Of a stretch of DNA of 64,000 nt, positions 45,676-56,525 are shown piece after piece (the stretch's first letter is position 1; every line of letters begins with the position of its first letter). This DNA is from Acheta domesticus (taxonomy: Eukaryota; Arthropoda; Insecta; Orthoptera; Gryllidae): the NCBI GenBank assembly GCA_031308135.1, contig JAHLJT010008446.1, positions 164,066,384 to 164,130,383 of the forward strand, read 5' to 3'. The notes beneath the pieces were generated by a model that ran no database searches, had not been told where the DNA came from, and saw nothing but the letters and a program-made list of their open reading frames with translations. Position numbers and translations under genes: made by a program.

Positions 45676-46042
45676 TTTACTGACCGCCTGAAGTGTGCTG
45701 CGCTCTCGTGCCCAAACGAGTTTCTTTCCGCTGTGGATGCTAGCGTAAAGCAGTCGGGTTTCTATGGGCCAGGGGTGAAGAGGGGAGAGGGGAGCCTCGC
45801 ATCTGCGCATGCGTCATTGCTCGTCGCAACTCGCGGCAGACGCTAGAAGCATTTTAGCTTCCATGCAATCACATTCAACAACCCGCCGAAGTCAATCAGA
45901 GGAAATCAATTTATAATTAATACAAAACGTGTTTCGCTCAAGGGACCACTTGTAAGATTATCAATACGGTGTTTAGGGTTCTTTATTAATATTATATACA
46001 GGGATGCTCAGCATCTCAGCGTCCCCTGACGCTACGCCACTG
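45239..46042. mobile_element. Non-autonomous hAT element, copy 1 (804 bp)
   Basis: The ends CAGTAGCGTAGCGT and (reverse complement) CAGTGGCGTAGCGT are inverted repeats. TTATTTGG on both sides (45231-45238 and 46043-46050) is a perfect 8-bp duplication, diagnostic of hAT. It contains a (GA)n run and no transposase. Frames on both strands (for example 45604-45810) are not conserved between copies in a coding manner. Confidence 0.93.
45643..45671. repeat. (GA)n microsatellite in hAT copy 1
   Basis: About 14 GA units. Copy 2 has only a short TC-rich run at the same place, so the tract expanded or shrank after the copies parted. Confidence 0.95.
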
Positions 46043-46205
46043 TTATTTGGGTCCCTTGGAATTCGTGTCAATGAGAGTTTAATGTATTACATTCCTAATG
46101 GAGGGGATGGAATAATTTTATTGCCCTATCTACCAGGCCACAAACATGGCTCTCTTGTGCTGTATGAAAGATAATTTATTTATTTGGTAAAAGATCTGTA
46201 AAAAC

Positions 46206-46984
46206 CAGTGGCGTAGCGTCAGGGGACGCTGAGATGCTGAGCATCCCCGTATATAAGAACCTTAAATACTGTATTGATAATCTTACAAGTGGTCTGTTGA
46301 GCGAAACACGTTTTGTATTAATTTAAAATTGATTTCCTATGATTGAATTCGGCGGGCTGTTGAAGCTGGCCTCTGATTGCTTGGATGCTAAAATACTTCA
46401 GCGTCTGCCACCATATTGCGACGAGCAATGACGCATGCGCAGATGGAGAGGTCCCCCTCTCCCCTCTTCACCCCTGGCCCAGAGAAACCCGACTGCTTTA
46501 CGCTAGCGTCTACTGCGGAAAGAAGCTCGTTTGTGCACGAGAGCGCAGCACACTTCAGGCGTTCAGTAAATTATCTTTCTCTCTCTCACTCGGGAGTCCC
46601 CGCTTGGTCATGGGTACAAACTGTAGAAATAGTGCCTGACTACTATTTCTTAATTAATATCCAAGAAATTCTATTATCTCTTAAATAGATTACATATTAT
46701 TTAAGTCTGCAATGTATAAATTAACAAATGGTCTTATTGCCATTCGCGTATAAGAATTAAAGCTGAGCCATTGTATAATTTGCTTTCAAGACATCGGCAG
46801 CCCTGACACTGCTGTGAGGATTTTGTGGGAAGCGCCTACACCGTCGTAAGCAATCGAGATCGTGGAAGTAGTCCCAGTGTATCTGCCTTGTGTTGCGTTC
46901 GCCTGTTAGACGAAGTTGTTGATAGTGACATTTTGTGTGTTATTGTTGAGCATCCCCAAACGTGTGAGTCACGCTACGCCACTG
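46206..46984. mobile_element. Non-autonomous hAT element, copy 2 (779 bp), inverted
   Basis: CAGTGGCGTAGCGTCAGGGG at the left and CACGCTACGCCACTG at the right. Flanks GTAAAAAC and GTAAAACT share six bases. The whole length matches the reverse complement of copy 1. Its own flanking duplication shows that it arrived independently and not as part of an inverted duplication. It sits in the Penelope-like element about 160 bp from copy 1. Confidence 0.9.
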
Positions 46985-47751
46985 GTAAAACTGTGTTTGA
47001 AGGGGGAAGAGATTATCTGCGCACATTTTCTTGAGGCCCAGAATTAAAAAAACAACAACAAATACACACACACGCGAGATTAGCAACATTTGAAAAACTA
47101 GACATTTTTGTTCTCGAGTTATAGAAAAACAATTTGAACGGTAAATGAACTGCTGATTTGATTTTTATGTATTGCTAACAAAATAGTAACGAACATTAGT
47201 TCTACTCCTAAGAATACAATTAGCAGCACTACTTTTTCTGTACCTATTTGTTGATATTTTTCCATTATCATGTTTTATATTGATATCTAGGAAGTTTATA
47301 GATTGGTTATTTTCTTTTTCTAAAGTGAATTGGATTGATTCGTCATAATAATTAATTATATTGAGTAAATTTAATGTGTCATTTTTATCAACTATAATTA
47401 ATAGGTCATCCATATATATTTTGTATTATAACAATTTAACAGAAGGTAAAATTGAGTCTTCAAACCTATGCATAACAATTTTTCATTAAACGCAAATTCT
47501 ATGTTGGATAGAATCCATCTTACCACTAGAATTATTTCATGAATAACAAAATAATTCTTGTAAATAATGCGACGAAAAATTCAAAAACAATGCCTGATAA
47601 TAAGTCATTTGCTTTTGTCATAACATAAATGAATATCTATACTAAAAGGCATTGTTCGAAAATGAAAAGAAAAAAATTGACATTTCATTAAAATCCTTTC
47701 CCTAGTAATGATAAAACAATTTTCAGACCACTATAATACCTTTTAAGTATA

Positions 47752-49016
47752 CAGGGTGAGTCACGTAACTTTAGCACGTCCTGTAACTTTTGAACAGTTT
47801 GAAGTTATTTCAATGCAGTTTTCACGGAAGTGCATGAGGGAAAGGGGCTAATTGATACGTGCATTAATTTCTATTTTATCACTTTTATTTTACGAGATAT
47901 TTGAGGTAACTTTGTTTTTTCAAATGGAACTATACATATTTTTTCAGTCCACCATGGCGAGCGTAAAAAGACAAATCCAATGATGTACATATTGTCATAT
48001 GTTAGATAAGCATTTTTTTGATTAATTTTGATTTTTGCGACCGGGGTTTAACGGACGTTTGAATAGTCCACCACACAAGGTCACGGCAGCGCTCCACCAG
48101 CACACGTGCACCCGGCGAAGGGAAGGGAAGGGGGGGATCTTATTTGAAAATACGAAACATAGTATTCCAAATATTCACAAAACCATTGCAGTTTTTTCCT
48201 GAACTGTGCTTTCCATCCTTCCGCATTTTCAGATTTTCGTCTTTCTTTGATTGAAGGAATTAAAGGATGGTAAATAAGGATTTGTCATAAGTTTGTATTG
48301 TAATAAAATTGTTTATAACTTCAACTCCATTTAATGGGATTTCATAAGATACGTAGTAATGAGATCTTGAAACAAAGCACAATAAGAATAAATAATTAAA
48401 ACTGTACAAAAATATATTGTATATTTTGAGCAAACAATTTCAATGTTAATACGAATATAATAATAACTTAGGGATAGAAATAATCTTATTTCAATAAATA
48501 CTACTTAAGACAAATCCGTATTTTCAATCCCTAAGAAACCCAAATTACTGAAAATGGATTAAGATGAAAAGGAGAGTTCAGGAAAAAATGCAACAGTTTT
48601 GTGAATATTTTTCGTATCCTCAAGTACTTAAATGCCTTCCTTTCCCAGACCCCGCGTTTTGCTGGGGGAGCGCTACATGACCTTGTGGGGCTGACAGTTA
48701 CAATGAAAATATCCGTTAAACACTAGTCGCAAAACAATCACAATTACTCAAAAAAATGCTTATCTAACATATGACAATATTTATATCTTTGGATTTGTCT
48801 TTTTACGCTTGTCATGATAGACTGAAAAAATATGTATAGTTCCATTTGAAAAAACAAAGTTGCCTCAAATATCTCGTAAAATAAAAGTGATAAAAGAGAA
48901 ATCAATACACACATCAATTAGCCCCATTCCCTCATTCACTTCCGTGAAAACTGCATTGCAATATCTTCAACCGTTCAAAAGTTACAGGAGGTGCTAAAGT
49001 TACGTGACTCACCCTG
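47752..49016. mobile_element. 1265-bp long-TIR MITE, TA-flanked
   Basis: CAGGGTGAGTCACGTAAC at the left pairs with GTTACGTGACTCACCCTG at the right. Imperfect pairing continues for about 500 bp on each side, with TA outside (47750-47751 and 49017-49018). The ends are of a kind common in insect Tc1/mariner-related MITEs. No coding frame is present. Confidence 0.9.
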
Positions 49017-49089
49017 TATAATTTTATATGAAAAAGACAGGTATTTCCAGGTACGTGGAGGGAAGCTACAGAGATTCCGAATTTAAAAC

Positions 49090-50470
49090 CTGACAAATAA
49101 CCAAATAACATGTTCACTTTCCAACAACAAACCAATATCACTTACCTGTAATCCATGTAATATCATGGAGAAAATTATCAGTAGAAAAATTAAACGGGAC
49201 ACATAATATGCTAGCACCACTTCAATTTGGTTTTACAGAATTGTATTCAACAATGAATTATTTAATAAATTTAGAAGCAGAGATATGCGAAGCTTGTCAG
49301 TCATGTAATTGCAGTAGAGAAAGCCTAAGAAATGACTTGGAAATATAGAGTAATATAAATTATACTCATAGAAAATCTTAATCTAAAAGGAATTATCTTA
49401 CATTTATTAGCAACTTTCTGAGTAACAGGAGTTTTAGAGTTAGTATCAATAAAACTCTCTCAAAATCAGTGCAAATAAAAAATGATCTGCCCCAGGGTTA
49501 GGAGTTAATCTTTATCTGATTCAGTATTAATGAAGTGCTTCATGCAATCCATAAACCTGTTAAGGTTTTTGTTTTATTTCCAGATGATTTACCTATTATC
49601 TGTACTGAAATAAATGTTCAACGCACAGCCAGACTCGTTCAAAGCACCCTCAACATCCTTCAAAAGTGGACTGAAAAACCTGGTTTAAAATGTTCAAAAG
49701 CAAAAACAATATTTAGTTTTTTTAGAAAAAAAGAAGAGAAATTGTACTTTAAAGTTGGATGACAATATTCTCAGAAAGGTTCCATCTGTTGAAATCTTAG
49801 GAATGACATTTGATAAGATGAAATGGAAAGTTCATATTGACTAGTTAAGAACACAATGTTTTAGGGAATTAACACCATCAAAGCCGTCTGTGCAATACAG
49901 TGGGGTTCTGACAGAAAATGACAGAAAACTGAAGTGGGATTCTGACATAAAACTAATACAAATATACCAAGCCATAATAAAGTAAAAATTAGATTATGGA
50001 TGTATATTATATGATTCAGCTAGTAGAGGCCTAATAAATAAATTGGAAAGCATACAAAATACTGCGCTATGATTCTGCCCAACCATTAGTATATTGGTTA
50101 TATGAGGCCAACGTGATACCACTGCAGTTAAGAACAAAAGCACTAGTAATTTCGTACGCAAACAAGATGTCATCTTGTTTGCGAACGAAATTACTAGTGC
50201 ATATCCTTGGAAAAGAAATACCACAGAAGTAGTATATCTAGCACATCCAGGGTTACCAAAATCATTATACGTCGGAGCATTTCTCTAGACTAAGAGTTGA
50301 ATATGACCATGCGTTCACTACTACCTAAAAGGAGGCCACTTATACCATCATGGAAGAATCACAATGAAAGGAAACTTGTGCGAACCCGTCAAAATGTGAC
50401 GGTGAAATCTCAGATAAATATAAAATACTGTGCCCAGATTAATTTTCGCCAAACAAATTCTTAAATAGAA
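49090..50470 (+). pseudogene. LINE reverse transcriptase remnant (second Jockey-like copy)
   Basis: Readings in several frames follow an RT: KPDK, the CKIMEKII-like phrase, QFGF near 49223, CSTMNYLINLEAEI near 49243-49290, and then an open frame at 49535-49762. That frame contains DLPIICTEINVQRTARLVQS and ILQKWTEKPGLKCSKAKT. The catalytic box reads FPDD at 49577-49588, where YADD or FADD is expected, so alanine is replaced but both aspartates stay. The thumb region follows to about 50340, with many stops. The matching RNase H part is at 52210-53040. Confidence 0.8.
50140..50200. repeat. Near-perfect 61-bp hairpin inside the LINE
   Basis: The arms 50140-50169 and 50171-50200 are complementary over 30 bases with one mismatch and a single T as loop. 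The left arm is LINE coding sequence (ALVISYANKM) and the right arm is its inverted copy, after which LINE sequence resumes. Confidence 0.92.
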
Positions 50471-50577
50471 AGAAGGAAAAACAAATGTCTCATACTTACT
50501 GATTATTTTTGCATCCCGGAAGATATTCACTTTAATGGGAAGGATGATTCGATATTACCACCCAAAATCCCGGTGTT

Positions 50578-50961
50578 GATCCCGACTGTACGGTACCCCT
50601 CGCTGTCACGGCCTCCTCAGTACGTTCGTAAGTATTGTACTGATAGGCGATTTTCATGGCTCGTAAAGTTTTGAGACGCCCTCATACGCTTTGTCCCCGC
50701 CGCATTACAGCCAAATTCCTTTCAAAGGTAAGTTTTGTCGCTTCGCTCGCCCGGATCCACGTGCCGGCAAGGCTCGGCCTCGGCCCTCGCGTTCATTATA
50801 AACAACCTTGAGTCTATCCACCGCATAATTACCAATTCACTTTTATAACAAATCACTTCAGTAAGCACATTGTAAGAAAGCCTCTAGTACTGCTTAGTGA
50901 ACGATACTTACGAACAAATTAAGGAGGCCGTGACAGTGAGAGGTACCGTACAGTCGGGATC
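50578..50961. mobile_element. 384-bp foldback element
   Basis: GATCCCGACTGTACGGTACC at the left matches GGTACCGTACAGTCGGGATC at the right. Pairing extends through GTCACGGCCTCC and, more loosely, TTCGTAAGTAT. No clear target duplication. Superfamily unknown. Confidence 0.85.
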
Positions 50962-51628
50962 AGCCACAAAATCAATTATGTTTGATAAATTAACACTTAC
51001 ATAATTGAACACTTGTGGCTCATCACCAGGTGGCATTGCAGGTGGCAATGCAATATCAGCACCGAATGACACAGAATGCAGAGTATAATTCTATTAACGG
51101 AGATTATTCCGGAAGGTTTTTGATGTGTCATCATCTCCTGTTAACAACTGACATATTCTTTTGACATATTGCTAGAAAGCAAACTTATTTTTTCATTTAA
51201 GAAACAACGAGTAAACTGGTTTGCAGAACTTCTCTCACATGGGAAGAACAAAGCAGAACAAAACTGACATTTCGTAGATTAAGACAACAAGAAAAAGAAA
51301 TCACCATCACACCTGCGCTGATTTTCTTTTTCCCTACGTCTAATTAATGTCCATTTGCGTCTTTTGGGGGCGCGTGGGCAACAATTCGGAATGGAACATA
51401 ACCTCTTAACAACTTCACTATTTCAAAAAAACCAAACAAAACCTACTGTCCGAATGTTCTCTACAAAAACATCACGAAAATATGTAAACACAGTCAGTAC
51501 CAAAAAGCAATTATTACTCCTGAAACACAACCTTGATGAATTGTAAACAATATATCGACATCACGCTGCGAGGACATACATCTTTCGATATATTCATACT
51601 GTACTTCGATTTCAAAAATAGGGTTTGG

Positions 51629-51741
51629 TGACGTAAGTCAACTGTTACGTTGTCATTCAATCGGGGGAGTTGAACAGTGACGTCACTGTAGTGACGTTCA
51701 AGCTCCCGATTAGATGACACCGTAACAGGTTATTTACGTCA
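51629..51741. mobile_element. 113-bp foldback element
   Basis: TGACGTAAGTCAACTGTTAC at the left pairs with GTAACAGGTTATTTACGTCA at the right. The arms stay paired almost to the centre, with GTGACGTCAC in the middle. No clear target duplication. Confidence 0.8.
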
Positions 51742-51788
51742 AAGGACTCTTGTGTTTAAATTGATGTAAATTGATAATTAAAACTACA

Positions 51789-51921
51789 GGGAGTTTTTGC
51801 CACCTCGAACGTTAAGCACTATCGATCGCGCATGCGCAGCTGCACAAAAGTGAGGCGAAACTTGAACTGCGCATGAGCAGAAGATCGATAGTGCTCACCG
51901 TTCGAGGATGCAAAAACTCCC
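51789..51921. mobile_element. 133-bp MITE (copy 2 of the 3588 family)
   Basis: GGGAGTTTTTGCCACCTCGA at the left and TGCAAAAACTCCC at the right, with the same arm sequence as copy 1 (TTAAGCACTATCGAT against ATCGATAGTGCT). The flanks are TACA and TTA, less clean than in copy 1. Confidence 0.88.
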
Positions 51922-52209
51922 TTATCTTTGGAAGAAAACAATTGACGATTAAACAAGCGCACTATTAAAGAGTTACATATTTAATTAATTTACACCGTAA
52001 ATGCTAGTGAATCAATGTAAACAATATCTGATAACACGCCCAGGGATCATTCTTTCATTCAAAGAAAACACAAATAAAAGCGGTTCGGTAGAAGCTCGGA
52101 ATGAACGCATGGTGGTATACCTTATTTTTTTAATATATAGATATGGATCTTGTAGAATATGAGAAGAGTAACTCTTCACAAGAAATATTTAGAAGTTTAG
52201 TTTGAGAAA

Positions 52210-53040
52210 TGAAAAACAAATACAATTATTACAAGTCTTATTATGCAATTCAGCAATGAATGGAAGAAATGGATGTGCAGTAGTAAATAATGATAGAATA
52301 TATAGATTCAGATTACATGACATCTTTTCTATGTTTTTCTATGTATACCTGTGAAGGATATGGTTGGATTCTGTGGGTACCTAGGTATCCTTCAAGCATC
52401 ACAAGTAATAAGAAACAATAGAATAGAAACTACATGTGTGATATTCTCAGATTCTAAATCATCACTTTTTGACATACGAAATAAAGGTATTTCAAATTTA
52501 CTAATTAGGGAGATACAAGAAATAATTATTTGGCTCATTACAAATAAATGTAATATAGAGCTAGTGTGGATTCCAAAACCGTCAGGGAATACAAGAGAAT
52601 GAAGAAGAGGATGAAGAAGCCAAGAAAGCAATTAATGAACCTCTAAATAACACAAGAAGACCACCTCCAGGGGAAGTTAAAAAATATATCAAAATTAAAA
52701 TCAAGGAATTCTGGGACTCTGGAGAAACGTTTACCTAAATAAACTAGTGGAAATAATACAATCCATTTTTGACAAGTCTATTACAGTGTCGACAAGAAAA
52801 GAACAAATGACAAAAGTCAGATTAAGAAAAGGTCTCACAATTCTGACACATGTTAATTTAATTACAAAGAAAAAACAGAGAAACATATGTGAAAAATGTG
52901 GTGCAGCTTTAACAGTGAAACACCTTGTACAATGCCAATAATTCCATAGAATGAGAAAGAAATCAATCTGATCTGCCCAAAGTATTAGAGAATGTTCAAA
53001 TACTGCTGGATGCGTACAGACAATAGTTTTCGTAAAGTTA
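52210..53040 (+). pseudogene. LINE RNase H and C-terminal domain remnant
   Basis: MNGRNGCAVVNNDRIYRFRL at about 52257 starts the RNase H domain in one frame. After a shift, ASQVIRNNRIETTCVIFSDS and KSSLFDIRN continue (DSKSSL being the conserved acidic motif). NIELVWIP follows, then, after another shift, NEEDEEAKKAINEPLNNTRR. The C-terminal knuckle CEKCGAALTVKHLVQC ends it near 52940. It very likely continues the RT remnant at 49090-50470, interrupted by 1.7 kb of insertions. Confidence 0.82.
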
Positions 53041-53469
53041 ATTAACAAATATAATTTATATAAGGTGTAAAATGTAATGTAAATGTATTAATGACTGAAT
53101 ATATTAAAGATGATTATAGACAATATTGTCCTAATGTACATTAAAGATATACCTTAAATTTTTGTGGTCTCATTTACGTAGTGGTAATGGGTACAATAAT
53201 GACTAATGTTGGTGCATGTATTAATAAGAAAATTAGAATTCTCATCTCTTCTTATTTATTTGAGAACTGAACTTCGTATTGACTTTAAATTACTATTAAC
53301 ATTGACTCTACATATATAAGCTTTTAGTGTTTTACATTAGTACATAAGTTGATAATCTATCACCAATCATTGTCAATTATTATGCACTTTTCGTTTAATG
53401 AAAATGAATAGCTGTTTGTTAAAAGGGCCCATGTCTCAGTCTTGTGGCCAAGTTTCAAACTTCTGTAAA
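53041..53469. other. AT-rich sequence, no gene
   Basis: No recognised feature. It probably includes the LINE 3' untranslated region. Confidence 0.4.
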
Positions 53470-54450
53470 ACCTCTTTGAGCGTCATCCATGTGAGGAATT
53501 ACCTTCAATGTATCACACACTTTTTGCTTCTTTGACTAATTCTTCCTCCTGGATAGGCAATTTAATTTGCCATTTGAACGGATGTGCATGTATCATGACG
53601 CAAGACAAAGGTGTGAGATCTCAATCCATTGATAAATGGCAAAGCTGTGATGGCTCTTGGATACCTTTCGTCATAAACAAAATGATAAAAAGTACTGATA
53701 GAAAAATATATCTATTGATTGGCAGTTTCTACAGACTGAATTTTTCTTATTCACTTCCACAACAATAAATTTAAAACAAGAACTCCTGTGAACGATTATT
53801 TCAGTCAACTATCGTATGCTGCAAATGCTGTTATGCTTGCGAAGAGCTCTTTTCAAATCTTCATGGAGCATATTCAAATCTGCATGGAGAAACTGTATTG
53901 GCTTTCCACTTTAATGGCTATCTTTTATTGGAGGACTCTATATGATCATTAACTTTAATTTTATTCTCAGATGAATGAGAGAAGCTTGTATGTTTGCCAT
54001 GCTTATCTACTGGGCTTTTTCCTTCTACCTTAAGTGCTCTTAATCTTTTAATTCTCTTCACATCTACTGACAATGTTGCAAGAAATGCTGACAGACACTT
54101 TAAATCGTTGTGCTCCAACCATTAAGTATACACTATGCGTTATTCTCCCTTACTTACTTCTCTTCTATATTTCTTGGTCTCCTCTTACACATTCAACATC
54201 AATAAGACTTTGCAAATAAATATCTTGTTCATTTTTACCTGAGAAGCTATTGTAAAACTGCGTGCAGACTGATAGTCTATTCTCTTCTGATATTCTTGAG
54301 GAACAGTTCTTGCGACACTTGCAGTCAGCACCTAAACGGCTAGATCCGACCATTATCCCAATATACTTTTCGTGCTCTTTTCCCATAAGCTTAAGCATAT
54401 TTAATTACATTTCGTTTATAATTACCTGGATTTTCACGTCTCTTGCCTTT
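53470..54450 (-). pseudogene. N-terminal part of a SDxxGGQNRN-type transposase
   Basis: Minus-strand pieces: KLMGKEHEKYIGIMVGSSRL, then GADCKCRKNCSSRISEENRL (54165-54398, a C.C...C metal-binding-like region). Next comes VEGKSPVDKHGKHTSFS and VNDHIESSNKR (53918-54118), matching SPPDKRGRH..HI.SFP of the family. Further on, with many stops, come DTCTSVQMANLN and KKQKVCDTLK. This is the half of the protein that precedes the FDLQKTLP domain. The catalytic half is absent here. Sequence upstream (54450-54650) may include the basic start of the protein. Confidence 0.6.
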
Positions 54451-54659
54451 TTCCTAACTCCATCATCTGCAGCTTCTATTTCTGTAACTGAATGCACGGT
54501 AAATTATACTGGGTTACAGTGTAACTCTACTTCCAAGACCACACCTCCAACAATGACGAAGCCACATTCTCACATCAGCAGTAAAATCGGGCCAAAGATG
54601 GGGCAGATTCTCGAAGAATATAAACTTCATTTTGTTAAAAGTGTGTAAGTAAAAGTGTA

Positions 54660-54800
54660 TTTTACTCTATTCTTACATAAAATTTAAAGAACAAATTTGT
54701 GGCCGTTTTTGAGAAAATTTCGAAAATGTCCGGGGGGCTTCGCGTAAAGTAAATGTCCGAGGGGCTGCGCACTGGCAATTTTTTCACGTAACTGAATGTG
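54660..54800 (+). repeat. R1 fragment
   Basis: AAAATTTAAAGAACAAATTT, GGCCGTTTTTGAGAAAATTT and CGAAAATGTCCGGGGGGCTT match the middle of R1. The GGGGCT block is repeated once. Confidence 0.75.
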
Positions 54801-55482
54801 TGCAAACTTACCGAAATAACTTTTGACTTCGGTTGAAAGAAATACTTCACACAAAAGATACGGAAGGACAATGAGCAAGAGCTAGATGTTTTTTAGAAAT
54901 GTATGTATGTAATATGCTAATAACATCAATTTACATGAAATTAAAAATGTAAATAATGAAGTCCAATAATATAATTCTTGATAAAGAAATTATCTTGTAC
55001 ATACTAGAAAACATTGACCGTACTGATATAAAAATTAGCACCTAATTGCCTATTTTATTTGCATATTGCAAGAATGTTAAGTGGTAATGTGTAGTATTTT
55101 GGGTCATTCATCCTAAAAAGTTCGGTTTAAAAAATATCAAAGACATCCTTTGGAAAACCTTTAGTAATTTATTGCTCGTAGTACAATCCAATTAACATAT
55201 ACACTGGTCATAATAACTCAAATGTATCGAGGTTTCTTGATAGAATAAATGGAAATTATTCTAAACTTTAATTTTTAAGAAAATCATTAGTCATATTAGA
55301 AATAAAGTCCATTGATAACTTTAACGGGACGTAGTTCACGGGATTGTCAATATGTATAAAGAAACAATTAGTTATGCCAACGTTTCGAAATATTTAATTT
55401 CTACGTCAGGGCTGTTGTATAAAGACAAATACAAGACATAAAGACTACTAAAAAATTAACAATCACAAGCATATGATACTTT

Positions 55483-56525
55483 TATAAACAACACCAAAAG
55501 AATATAGAAAGTACGCACGTTACTACTACAAATTAAAGTAGGGCCTCTTTTCCAGCCACCCAACTCAACCCCACACGGAGTTGCTAAACCACGTGGGTCC
55601 ATCCCGCGACAATTTCAATCGGGCCCGTCCCAAAGGCAAATGGAAGAAAGCAAATGAAAGTAAAATAATGTAAGGTAACACCACCTGATAAAATAATAGT
55701 GGTAAAGCTTAGGACATTTATATCAAAACACTATGTACATGGACCATGGAGATACTAAGAGTAGAATTCGAAATGTGTAGAACAATTGTATCGTAACTAG
55801 ATAGTGAGCGAATTTGCATGAGATTTGAATAATTACAATTTGAATTACGTAATGACTACAGTAATGATACAGCAACATATAAGTGACCAGTAGACAATTC
55901 TAGGAGGAGATACCCTAACCAACAATTAGAATTCAAAACAGAATTCAAGATCAAGTTACCAACCAATATTACATTATTTAGTCTACATTATGGCATTGGA
56001 AGTAAACGTGAGATAGCAACTATTGCAGATTTCAGTGTGTGCGAAGTGATGGTCCCAAGGATTACAAGCATTTTAATTAGGAATTGAAAACATTTTTATT
56101 CAAACATCCCCTGACGAGCCCAACAATAGAGGCGCTGCTTCGTACAAACGTGCATTAACCATAGTTATTAAGAGTGATCATGACCAATTGAATTTAACCG
56201 TACTAAAATAACGGAAAATGTCAATGCAGATACAAGATGATAAATCAAATACCTATGTAACTCAATTGCAGTTAAATCACTATATACATAGACCATGGTG
56301 ATTCTAAGGGTAGCTTTACTACTATGATTTAATCTATTGGTGTTACCTCATATTATATTGATTTCATTTGCGTTTGTGCCGGGCCCGATTGAGACTTGTC
56401 GTGGGGTGGACCCACGTGATGTAGCAACTCCGTGTGAAGTTGAGTTGAGTGGCTGGAAAAGAGGCTGTACTTTAATTTGTGTTAGTAAGGTGTGTACTTT
56501 CTATATTATTTTGGTGTTGTTTATA
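55483..56525. repeat. Foldback of about 1040 bp
   Basis: The left arm (TATAAACAACACCAAAAGAA, CCTCTTTTCCAGCCACCCAA, CCACGTGGGTCCA, AATCGGGCCCG) is the reverse complement of the right arm (56365-56525). A block around GACCATGG with ATACTAAGAGTAG or ATTCTAAGGGTAG is instead in direct orientation at about 55740 and 56290. Superfamily and target duplication are unknown. The frame 56337-56531 lies in the right arm and is not a gene. Confidence 0.7.

Larger units (their letters stand above)
44669..46084. mobile_element. Pogo-like MITE, TA-flanked, carrying a SINE and a hAT element
   Basis: The left end CAGTAAACCCTCGTTAGCAC pairs with the right end, whose reverse complement begins CATTAAACTCTCATTGACAC. 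TA lies outside both (44667-44668 and 46085-46086). Without its two inserts it would be about 200 bp, with little beyond the terminal repeats and ACGG/CCGG-rich blocks. It differs from the pogo-like MITE at 18194 in its end sequence. Confidence 0.8.
44083..47480 (-). pseudogene. Penelope-like element ORF (RT plus GIY-YIG), split by two nested insertions
   Basis: Penelope-like elements encode a reverse transcriptase joined to a GIY-YIG endonuclease. On the minus strand the RT is seen at 47165-47480: FEDSILPSVK, YMDDLLIIVDKND (catalytic YMDD at 47405-47416) and NNQSINFLDINIKHDNGKI. After the hAT copy (46206-46984) comes a linker, RESHVCGLVDRAIKLFHP, at about 46100-46160. After the pogo-like MITE (44669-46084) come PYVPRIINRI and then the GIY-YIG domain, VVYCTCCQDCDKSYIGQTKR, with IREH further on, at about 44270-44400. 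A TAA interrupts the endonuclease just after GQTKRR. The parts stay in order once the insertions are ignored. Confidence 0.88.
50471..52209. other. Insertion region separating LINE RT and RNase H
   Basis: About 1.7 kb that does not belong to the LINE and holds three foldback elements (50578, 51629 and 51789). The frames in it, including 51355-51546, resemble nothing known. Confidence 0.5.

Noticed and set aside
46385..46688. Overlapping 84- and 90-codon frames in hAT copy 2
   Set aside because: Copy 1 does not preserve the same frame, and both frames run through the TC-rich simple repeat.
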